NCBI GenBank assembly: GCA_016934435.1
Contig: JAFGSU010000131.1
Span: forward strand, 1-9,127
Length of the DNA stretch: 9,127 nucleotides
Origin: Candidatus Zhuqueibacterota bacterium
GTDB lineage: Bacteria; Zhuqueibacterota; Zhuqueibacteria; Residuimicrobiales; Residuimicrobiaceae
Direction of reading: 5' to 3'
Below, piece after piece: positions 1 to 5,914 of the stretch (positions are counted from its first letter, which is position 1; each line of letters opens with the position of its first letter). The translations under genes and the position numbers were made by a program. The notes below the pieces were generated by a model. That model was not told the origin of the DNA. It worked only from the letters and a program-made list of their open reading frames with translations, and made no database searches.

Positions 1-180
1 AAATTTTGAAATGATTACAAAGATACACGTTCTGGAAAAGGTCATTCATCCTAAAAAAATTTTGCTTCCATCTTATCATTGCAATTAAATTCTTGTCTTT
101 TTAAAAAATATTTTGCACTATTATTTGGTCGGGATCGAATATATCAAACCATGCTTTTGCCCGAATCAGAGGAGAGGCGC
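1..180. other. A+T-rich leader before the PKD gene
   Basis: This stretch is A+T-rich and I see no recognisable gene or RNA in it. An open frame runs upstream of the chosen ATG at 181 from a TTG at 79, but the residues it adds do not resemble a signal peptide or a domain, so I treat it as untranslated. I looked for sigma-70 and Bacteroidetes-type promoter boxes and found none with convincing spacing. The ribosome binding site for the next gene (GGAGAGG, about 171-177) lies at its right end. Confidence 0.4.
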
Positions 181-1038
181 ATGATGTTCGCGTTCGCTGT
201 GTTATTGCTGTTGACGTCGGTCAGTCGGCTGATGGGCCTGGATATGCAGATCATTTCCGATACACAACGCGGCTGTGTGCCACTGCCGGTGCGATTACAG
301 GCTGAAGTATCGGGCGGCAGCGGATTTTACCACTGCGTCTGGGATTTTGACGATGCCGACGGCATCCAAGTCGATAAAATCGGTAAAAGTGTCACCTGGC
401 TGTACGGTTTTGCTGGATCATACACCATCACATTAGCCGTGACCGATTCCGACGGCCTATTCGGCAAAGCGTCGCTGTCCGTTCAGGTTGATTCCTCCTC
501 TTATCAGAGCCACCCAGCTATCGAACTAATCGGACAACATTTCAAAACACCCCATATCATCGAGGGCTACAGCATCAGCCATACATCCGGCAATGCCATC
601 AATATCATCCATTGTTCCAATGTCATCATTCGCAATAATTATATTGTTCATTGTGACAGCTCTAAAACTGCCGGCGGACCCAATCAGAACGGCACAGCCA
701 TCTATGTACAGGACAGCCGCCAAATCCGCGTCGAGGGCAATATTTTGCTCGACAACCTGCGCGGAATGAACATCTGCGCCACACCGAAAAGGTATTCCAT
801 ATCGGTTTATCCGAATCCATATTCCCTCACCTCAGAATTACCGCTCACCTTTACCAATATCCCTGAAGACGCCATCGTCACACTCTATGACACACTCGGC
901 AGAGTGGTGGCGAAATTAAAACCTGAGCAAAAAGCGGGCAGCAACAGTTTATTCTTTGCTGGTTTCCGTCTTTGCAGGTTGCATCCGGCCTCTATTTTTA
1001 TCAAATTCATCACACAATCGGAAAACTTGTATTGCTAA
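181..1038 (+). CDS. Secreted PKD-domain / beta-helix protein with frameshifted type IX sorting domain
   Basis: Probable exported surface protein; no enzymatic role is visible. I start it at ATG 181 because a GGAGAGG ribosome binding site lies just upstream and the first residues form a hydrophobic signal peptide (MMFAFAVLLLLTSVSRLMG). From this start the protein is 285 aa. Residues about 20-104 are a PKD/Ig-like domain, with WDF near 53 and YTITLAVTD near 81-89. Residues about 112-204 carry right-handed beta-helix (PbH1-type) coils such as 'NVIIRNNYIVHC' and 'QIRVEGNILLDN'. From about 205 a type IX secretion sorting domain begins (ISVYPNPYS, then VTLYDTLGRVVAKL). The in-frame ending is not a normal sorting-domain end; the proper ending lies in another frame (see 972-1043). 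PKD and sorting domains are known in cargo of FCB bacteria, where the C-terminal domain directs export across the outer membrane. As read here the product would probably not be sorted. It may be a recent pseudogene or carry a sequencing error. Confidence 0.75.
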   Translation: MMFAFAVLLLLTSVSRLMGLDMQIISDTQRGCVPLPVRLQAEVSGGSGFYHCVWDFDDADGIQVDKIGKSVTWLYGFAGSYTITLAVTDSDGLFGKASLSVQVDSSSYQSHPAIELIGQHFKTPHIIEGYSISHTSGNAINIIHCSNVIIRNNYIVHCDSSKTAGGPNQNGTAIYVQDSRQIRVEGNILLDNLRGMNICATPKRYSISVYPNPYSLTSELPLTFTNIPEDAIVTLYDTLGRVVAKLKPEQKAGSNSLFFAGFRLCRLHPASIFIKFITQSENLYC

Positions 1039-1043
1039 AATGA
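972..1043 (+). pseudogene. Out-of-frame 3' end of the type IX sorting domain
   Basis: Read in the frame starting at 972, this stretch encodes LQVASGLYFYQIHHTIGK followed by LVLLK and a TGA stop at 1041-1043. That is the classic last strand pair of a type A type IX sorting domain (consensus-like 'ASGxYFYxI...KxxLLK'). The first half of the same domain (VYPNPYS...VVAKL) is in the frame of the gene starting at 181. The two halves are offset by one frame, so an indel somewhere in about 945-975 has split the domain. The match of both halves to one family is seen directly; whether the shift is real or an assembly error is not decidable here. Confidence 0.75.
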
Positions 1044-1173
1044 TCGCTATCAACTCACGAGAGCTCCATCCATCTCCGATATCATCTTTGAACGTTCAAA
1101 TCCATTCAGGCAGGTATTCATCGAGGAGATCGAAATATTATCCTATGTTTTTATAAATATTCTAACTTGACGC

Positions 1174-1202
1174 TTGCCTTTTATGATTTGATTTTGTATA
1201 CT
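1174..1202 (+). promoter_or_regulatory. Candidate sigma-70 promoter for the kinase-cyclase operon
   Basis: TTGCCT at 1174-1179 and TATACT at 1197-1202 are separated by 17 bp and match the -35 and -10 consensus at 4/6 and 5/6 positions. Transcription would start near 1209, so the whole left inverted-repeat copy would sit in a 5' leader of about 400 nt before the kinase. This is motif matching only; promoter consensus in the FCB group can differ from the E. coli model. Confidence 0.4.
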
Positions 1203-1223
1203 ATAACAAGCGCTATTATGATA

Positions 1224-1310
1224 CCCACATTCGGTGTTAACCCGCGAACTGAACTGAAAATGTGCTACCCACAGGGTTATCTAATTAACCTGCAGGCACC
1301 GGATCGGTGT
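1224..1310 (+). repeat. Left copy of 87-bp inverted repeat flanking the kinase-cyclase operon
   Basis: This 87-bp stretch matches the reverse complement of 5774-5860 without gaps at 72 of 87 positions. The first 22 bp (1224-1245) are identical in both copies; the other 15 differences are mostly transitions (11 of 15). The right end holds a small hairpin (CACCG-GAT-CGGTG, 1298-1310) that the other copy keeps with a G.T wobble. Each copy begins and ends near a short direct repeat, TTCGGTGT and ATCGGTGT. Weaker similarity may continue outward past 1224 with a gap. Both copies point into the enclosed segment, as terminal inverted repeats would, but no transposase is present. It could equally be one of a family of dispersed intergenic repeats. 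Confidence 0.85.
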
Positions 1311-1314
1311 GGTG

Positions 1315-1503
1315 TCATAGCCGCTTTGTGAGGAAAACGCAGTTATTCGGACGACCGTCCGCGCCATCGTGATCCATATCAGACAGCCCTTCACGGTTCG
1401 ATTGTCGGAAACCGATGGAGAAGGTACGTTCCAATTTGGAAAATTTATAATCGCATCCATTCTGAATGCAACCATTCCGTAACAGCAGCCTTGCCTTACG
1501 CAT
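1315..1503 (-). pseudogene. Possible remnant of a protein gene (outer-membrane-like end)
   Basis: The minus strand has an open frame of 62 codons whose translation has protein-like composition: 'DYKFSKLERTFSIGFRQSNR' followed by 'EGLSDMDHDGADGRPNN'. Alternating hydrophobic and polar residues and an Asp/Gly-rich turn suggest the last beta-strands of an outer-membrane barrel, but the terminal aromatic residue usual for such proteins is absent. No ribosome binding site is evident, and a stop lies in the same frame ten codons upstream. If real, it is a decayed fragment; it may also be chance. I assign no function. Confidence 0.2.
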
Positions 1504-1615
1504 TTTTTCATTTCTGCAATCGAGGGCGGATTAAGCTTTCATTTTAGAAGGGTGAACCGGAACGAGCACATCAGATTGCCCACTACCGTCCCTGTGCAGT
1601 GGAAAGGGTGTGAGC

Positions 1616-4426
1616 ATGACAGAAAGACCGATCTCATCGAAACCAGCAAAAAGCCTCAAGCCGAAAAACGCGCCTGCTGTCGCGCGAGCAAAACAGGACA
1701 AAGACAGCTTAGCAGGCGGATCGCCCAAGTCGACCATGGAACATTCGGAAACGAAAACGACCGTTCGGTTACGGCAGGAAAATAAAGAATTAAAAGCCGA
1801 GATAGAACGATACCGACTGGCCGTGGCGGAAATGCGCAAATCGGGTGAAAAGTTCTACCAGGCGTTCCACGCCTGTTCGATTGCCATTTCGATCACTACG
1901 ATTTCGGATGGTCGTTTCATCGATGCTAATGATGCTTTTTATGCCATGTTCGGTTACAGTCGAGAGGAAATCATCGGCCATTCGGTGCATGCATTGAACT
2001 TTTGGGATGATCCCCGCCGGCACCGCCAGCTTTTAGCGCGCGCAAAAAAGGCACCCTGTCTCCGTGATCTGGAAATCGGCTTTCGCAGGAAGGATGGGCA
2101 ACTGATTGTCTGCAAGACCTGTCTTAAAATTGTTAAAATAGAAGGTAAACGTTGCAGTCTGGTCATGTATGAAGACGTCACCGAGCGAAAGCGTTCGGAA
2201 GAAAAATTACAGGCGGCCAAAGAGTATGCAGAAAACCTGATTCAAACGGCCAACGCCATCGTAGTCGGTTTGGATTTACAGGGAAATATCACCGTGTTCA
2301 ACCAGGCGGCAGTCAAGATCACCGGCTATTCGCGTAAAGAGCTGCAGGGTCGTAACTGGTTCAAAGTTTTGGTGCCGAGAGAGCGTTACCCCGAAGTGTG
2401 GAGCATCTTTCAACGCTTGAAAAACGGTGAACTGCCGAAAAATTTTGAAAATCCCATCCTGACGAAAAACGGAGAAGAGCGCTATATTGTCTGGCAAAAC
2501 AACGAATTGCGAGAAGGCGGACAGATCATCGGTTCGGTGTCGTTCGGAATCGACATCACCGATCACAAGCTCTCCGCCGTGGCGTTACAGCTATCGGAAG
2601 AAAAATTCGCCAAAACGTTTCGCGCCAGCCCGGCGGCGATTGCGGTGACCAGACTGGAGGACGGCCATCTGCTCGACGTCAATCCGTCGCTGGAAAAATT
2701 GTTCAAGTATAAACGTGACGAGCTCATCGGACGGACGACCCTGGAGCTGGGCATCTGGGCCGAAGAAAATGATCGCCGCCGCTTCATGCAGCAGCTGCAG
2801 AGAGACCATTCCGTTCGCGATTGGGAATGCCGTTTTCGCACCAGCCAGGGTAAGATTATCACTGCTCGGGTTTCGGCAGAGGTGATCGAAATACATGGTG
2901 TGCCGTGCATCCTGTCGGTTATACTGGATACCACCAAACAAAAACACATCGAAGAAGAATTGGCCAGGCACCGCGAACATCTTGAGGAGATGGTTAAAGA
3001 ACGCACCGCGGAACTGGCGATTGCCAAGGAACAGGCTGAAGCTGCCGATCGATTGAAATCGACTTTTCTGACCACCATGTCGCACGAAATTCGTTCGCCG
3101 ATGAACACCATCCTCGGTTTCACACAATTGCTGATCCACGACGCGCAACTGACCTCCTTGCAGCAGCAGTACCTGGAGACGATCAGCAGCAGCGGCGAGC
3201 ATCTTTTGAACCTCATTAATAATATACTGGAAATGTCCAAAATCGAAGCCGGGTATACGGCCCTGAATATCGGCGCTTTCGACTTTAACAGCCTGTTAGC
3301 CGATTTGCAGTCGATGTTTCGCCTGCGCACCGAGGCCAAGAACATCGATTTTTCCATTGAAATAAACGGCGCTGTACCGCGTTTCATTATTACCGATGAG
3401 GGCAAACTGCGACAGATAATAATCAATCTCCTGGACAATGCCATCAAGTTCACCGATCAAGGCCGAATTCTGCTGCGATTTCGCGCCGAACATCAGGGGG
3501 GTAAAAAATATCGTATTTTTGCCGAAGTGGAAGATACCGGAGTTGGCATCCCGGCCGCCGATGTCAAGCTGCTCTTTCACCCTTTTCATCAGGCGCAACC
3601 GAGGTGGAGCGTTGCAAGCAGCAGCGGCACGGGTTTGGGATTGACCATCAGTCGCGAGTTCATACGGCTGATGCATGGTGACATTTCGGCGCAAAGTCGA
3701 TTGGGGCACGGCAGTGTATTCCGTTTCAATATTCTCGTCGACGAGGCAGAGTCGATGAAGCTCTGCGACAAACCGCTTTCACAGCGGGTAACAGGCCTCC
3801 TGGACGGATCATCCGAGAAACGCGTGCTGGTCGTGGACGACCAGGAGGATAATCGCGAGCTGTTTTATCGCTTGCTTGCACCGGTCGGATTTAAAGTCCG
3901 CCGCGTCGCCAGCGGCAAAGAAGCGCTGAAAGTGACCGAATCCTACCGGCCGCACCTCATCGTCATGGACATGCGCATGCCCGTCATGGATGGTAGCGAA
4001 GCGATCAGGCGCCTGAGAGCGCTGCCGCAGCGCCGAAGGTTGAAAATCATGGGCGTCAGCGCCAGCGCCTTTGAAGAAGATCGTCGCGGCGCCCTCGCGG
4101 CCGGCGCTGACGATTTTCTCAGCAAACCCTTTCGGGAACAGGAATTTTATGAAAAAATCGGCCAGTTGCTCAAGATCGCCTATCGATACGAAGAGCTAAC
4201 CACCGCAGAATCGGGTGGCACCCCCATGGCAATTTCATCGCAGGATATATCCGTGCTTCCACCCGACCTGATCGATCAACTCCGCCAGGCTACAACCATC
4301 GGCGATTTTGATCGGGTGATGGAATTGCTCGAACAAGCTGAAAACCACGATCCCGCTGTCGCACAAGCTCTGCGCCGACTCGCCGACCGATACGACGCCC
4401 AACGACTGCTCGATCTGATTGATTAG
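1616..4426 (+). CDS. Soluble hybrid histidine kinase, three PAS domains, HisKA, HATPase, receiver
   Basis: Cytoplasmic sensor kinase of 936 aa with no membrane segment. I chose ATG 1616 over GTG 1610 because the AAAGGG site at 1603-1608 is 7 nt from the ATG but only 1 nt from the GTG. Order: a basic, Ser/Lys-rich N-terminus and short coiled coil (to about 77), three PAS domains (about 78-195, 204-320, 328-445), a coiled coil (446-480), HisKA with phospho-acceptor His490 in 'MSHEIRSPMN', and HATPase_c with N box 'INLLDNAIKF' (Asn608), 'DTGVGIP' at 640-646 and 'GTGLGL' at 671-676. The receiver has acidic Asp741/742, phospho-acceptor Asp785 in 'VMDMRMP' and Lys837. A helical tail of about 75 residues follows, with no evident Hpt phospho-His. 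All kinase motifs look intact. The signal sensed by the PAS domains is unknown. The next gene, 14 bp downstream, encodes a receiver-cyclase protein and is the likely phosphorelay partner. Confidence 0.93.
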   Translation: MTERPISSKPAKSLKPKNAPAVARAKQDKDSLAGGSPKSTMEHSETKTTVRLRQENKELKAEIERYRLAVAEMRKSGEKFYQAFHACSIAISITTISDGRFIDANDAFYAMFGYSREEIIGHSVHALNFWDDPRRHRQLLARAKKAPCLRDLEIGFRRKDGQLIVCKTCLKIVKIEGKRCSLVMYEDVTERKRSEEKLQAAKEYAENLIQTANAIVVGLDLQGNITVFNQAAVKITGYSRKELQGRNWFKVLVPRERYPEVWSIFQRLKNGELPKNFENPILTKNGEERYIVWQNNELREGGQIIGSVSFGIDITDHKLSAVALQLSEEKFAKTFRASPAAIAVTRLEDGHLLDVNPSLEKLFKYKRDELIGRTTLELGIWAEENDRRRFMQQLQRDHSVRDWECRFRTSQGKIITARVSAEVIEIHGVPCILSVILDTTKQKHIEEELARHREHLEEMVKERTAELAIAKEQAEAADRLKSTFLTTMSHEIRSPMNTILGFTQLLIHDAQLTSLQQQYLETISSSGEHLLNLINNILEMSKIEAGYTALNIGAFDFNSLLADLQSMFRLRTEAKNIDFSIEINGAVPRFIITDEGKLRQIIINLLDNAIKFTDQGRILLRFRAEHQGGKKYRIFAEVEDTGVGIPAADVKLLFHPFHQAQPRWSVASSSGTGLGLTISREFIRLMHGDISAQSRLGHGSVFRFNILVDEAESMKLCDKPLSQRVTGLLDGSSEKRVLVVDDQEDNRELFYRLLAPVGFKVRRVASGKEALKVTESYRPHLIVMDMRMPVMDGSEAIRRLRALPQRRRLKIMGVSASAFEEDRRGALAAGADDFLSKPFREQEFYEKIGQLLKIAYRYEELTTAESGGTPMAISSQDISVLPPDLIDQLRQATTIGDFDRVMELLEQAENHDPAVAQALRRLADRYDAQRLLDLID

Positions 4427-4433
4427 GGAGGGA
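4427..4433 (+). promoter_or_regulatory. Ribosome binding site of the receiver-cyclase gene
   Basis: GGGAGGG directly follows the kinase stop codon and lies 7 nt before ATG 4441. The 14-bp gap and this strong site support translation of both genes from one mRNA. Confidence 0.7.
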
Positions 4434-4440
4434 ACAGGTC

Positions 4441-5574
4441 ATGCAAGACCCGATTCTGGTGCAAAGCGAAAAAAAGATTTTGATCGTCGACGATACGCCG
4501 GCTAATGTGCAGGTGTTGGCCGGGATGTTGAAAAAAAGGGGCTACAAAATAAGGATCTCGTTGAACGGCCGTCTGGCTCTGCAGGCAGCCAAAAAAGACC
4601 CGCCCGATTTAATTCTGCTGGATATATCCATGCCGGATATAAACGGCTTTGAAGTATGCAAAAATCTCAAGGCGGATGAGCAACTCAGAGACATTCCCGT
4701 TATCTTTATCAGCGCCCTCACCGATACCCTTGACAAAGTGCAGGCTTTTTCCGTCGGCGGCGTCGATTATATGACCAAACCTTTTCAACTGGAAGAAGTC
4801 GAGGCTCGTGTCGAAACCCACCTGATGCTCAAATCCGCCAGAGAGTACCTGAAGGAAAGAAACCAGATTCTCGAACACATCTTTTCCCGTTACGTCTCTC
4901 CCAAAGTGCTGGAACAGGTGAAAACAAAACCGATCAACGACCTGTTAAAAATGGAGCGGCGCCAGCTGACCTTGCTATTTACCGATTTACGCGATTTTAC
5001 TTCGCTGACCTATCAATACCCCCCCGAAGTTATTCAGGAGACCATTTCCTCCTCGCTCGATATCCTGGTCGACTGCATCGAAACATTCGATGGTATGATC
5101 GATAAATTTTTAGGGGATGGATTAATGGCGATATTCGGCGCACCCATCCAACAGAACGATCATAGCTGGCGGGCCATCAAAGCTGCAATGGCATTGCAAA
5201 AAACCCATCGTCTGTGGATGGCGCAACGCACAGCCCAGAACAAGCCAGCCAGACCCCTTGGAATCGGCATTGCCACAGGTGATGTGGTTGTAGGCAATTA
5301 CGGCACATTAAGCCGGATGGAATATACCGCTCTGGGACAAACCGTTATCCTCGCTTCTCACCTCTGTTCAGCTGCCGAAGGCGGAGAAATCCTGACAACA
5401 CCCTATACCTGTGAACAAGCCAAGCTTCAAATCACCCGGAGACCCAATCAATCCGAACACGTTCACTTTATGTGTGAAAACAAAGGCAAGCTATCATTTA
5501 AAAATTTCCAGCAACCCGTTGAAGTGATCTCCATCGTCGATTCCAAGGTGCCTCTGGCAATACAGGCGAAATAA
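4441..5574 (+). CDS. Response regulator with class III adenylate/guanylate cyclase domain
   Basis: Cytoplasmic output protein of 377 aa. Residues about 11-128 are a receiver, with Asp17/Asp18, phospho-acceptor Asp61 in 'LLDISMPD' and Lys113 in 'MTKPF'. A helical linker (about 130-170, 'HIFSRYVSPKVLEQV') leads to a class III cyclase domain (about 172-345). Both metal-binding aspartates are present: Asp182 in 'LFTDLRDFT' and Asp226 in 'KFLGDGLMAIFG'. The substrate-selecting pair appears to be Lys222 and Thr296, which in known enzymes favours ATP, hence cAMP. The motif 'GQTVILASHL', usually 'GxxVNxAxRL', has lost two catalytic residues: the ribose-orienting Asn is Ile303 and the transition-state Arg is His307. 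Each can arise by one base change (AAC to ATC, CGC to CAC). The protein is therefore CyaC-like by architecture, but catalytic activity is doubtful. It might act as an ATP-binding signalling domain instead. It is probably phosphorylated by the kinase encoded upstream. Confidence 0.92.
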   Translation: MQDPILVQSEKKILIVDDTPANVQVLAGMLKKRGYKIRISLNGRLALQAAKKDPPDLILLDISMPDINGFEVCKNLKADEQLRDIPVIFISALTDTLDKVQAFSVGGVDYMTKPFQLEEVEARVETHLMLKSAREYLKERNQILEHIFSRYVSPKVLEQVKTKPINDLLKMERRQLTLLFTDLRDFTSLTYQYPPEVIQETISSSLDILVDCIETFDGMIDKFLGDGLMAIFGAPIQQNDHSWRAIKAAMALQKTHRLWMAQRTAQNKPARPLGIGIATGDVVVGNYGTLSRMEYTALGQTVILASHLCSAAEGGEILTTPYTCEQAKLQITRRPNQSEHVHFMCENKGKLSFKNFQQPVEVISIVDSKVPLAIQAK

Positions 5575-5697
5575 CATCTTTCTGAAAGAAAATAAACCGC
5601 GTTTTCCGGCTATTCGTTCATTCCATTTCAGCCCTCTTCGGTTACGAACAAGACCGCCTCTTAGATTGCCGTCTGTAAAATCTGCATCCTCGATTCC

Positions 5698-5729
5698 CCC
5701 GGGCAAAAATCCGGGCGCACTATTTTTTT
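5698..5729 (+). terminator. Weak terminator candidate after the kinase-cyclase operon
   Basis: CCCGG (5698-5702) pairs with CCGGG (5711-5715) around an 8-nt loop, and a run of seven T lies at 5723-5729. The stem is short and the T-run starts 7 nt after it, so this is a poor fit to an intrinsic terminator. It is the best candidate in the interval. Confidence 0.35.
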
Positions 5730-5773
5730 CTTTACTTTTTGCCAGAAATTGGTTATATAGTTCATTACCAATG

Positions 5774-5860
5774 ACACCGATTCGGCGCCTGCAAGCTAAT
5801 GGGTCAACCATGTGAGTAGCATATCTTCAATTCACTTTGCGGGTTAACACCGAATGTGGG
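5774..5860 (-). repeat. Right copy of 87-bp inverted repeat flanking the kinase-cyclase operon
   Basis: The reverse complement matches 1224-1310 at 72 of 87 positions without gaps. The identical 22-bp core is at 5839-5860, on the outer side with respect to the enclosed operon. The hairpin end (5774-5786) keeps pairing through a G.T wobble. This copy lies just upstream of the DUF4954 gene, and its core supplies a TTAACA that could act as that gene's -35 box. Confidence 0.85.
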
Positions 5861-5871
5861 GCATGAATAAT
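5844..5871 (+). promoter_or_regulatory. Candidate promoter of the DUF4954 gene
   Basis: TTAACA (5844-5849) and AATAAT (5866-5871) are spaced 16 bp apart and each matches the sigma-70 consensus at 5/6 positions. The -35 element is part of the conserved core of the right repeat copy. This is a motif match only, without experimental support. Confidence 0.35.
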
Positions 5872-5914
5872 GGCTAATCCTATCCATTCAGTAATTACAA
5901 ACTTGGGAGCGTAA

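Larger units (their letters stand above)
1044..1615. other. Non-coding interval between PKD gene and kinase
   Basis: About 570 bp without a convincing intact gene. It contains a sigma-70-like promoter candidate (1174-1202), the left copy of the long inverted repeat (1224-1310), a possible decayed minus-strand ORF (1315-1503) and, at its right end, the kinase ribosome binding site. The first 160 bp also have an open stretch following on from the stop at 1038, but I recognise nothing in it. No tRNA, clear terminator or transposase remnant was seen. Confidence 0.5.
5575..5914. other. Non-coding interval between cyclase and DUF4954 gene
   Basis: About 340 bp with no credible gene. It contains a weak terminator candidate (5698-5729), a small hairpin with ATTGGT at 5748-5753 and ACCAAT at 5767-5772 that abuts the long repeat, the right inverted-repeat copy (5774-5860) and a candidate promoter for the next gene. 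A minus-strand open frame (5494-5811) spans part of it but overlaps the 3' end of the cyclase gene and looks like a shadow. Confidence 0.5.

Noticed and set aside
1203..1220. TATAACAAGCGC resembles the start of an integron attC site
   Set aside because: No matching GTTRRRY end or paired L/R boxes were found at the right distance, the right repeat copy does not preserve this motif, and there is no integron integrase.
1224..1310. CRISPR-like repeat
   Set aside because: Only two copies exist, inverted and 4.4 kb apart, with no spacer array or cas gene.
1610..1615. GTG 1610 as the kinase start
   Set aside because: The Shine-Dalgarno-like AAAGGG leaves only 1 nt to this codon but 7 nt to ATG 1616.
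2563..3453. Minus-strand open frame of 296 codons within the kinase gene
   Set aside because: It is Ser/Arg/Cys-rich, typical of an antisense shadow of a coding sequence, and the plus strand has unambiguous PAS and HisKA motifs.
4258..4423. Kinase C-terminal tail as an Hpt domain
   Set aside because: The only histidine is in 'ENHDPAVA', which does not match the usual Hpt phospho-His motif (HxxKG/S); kept only as a question to test.
5494..5811. Minus-strand open frame of 105 codons
   Set aside because: It overlaps the 3' end of the cyclase gene, has no ribosome binding site or recognised domain, and crosses the right inverted repeat; most likely a shadow.
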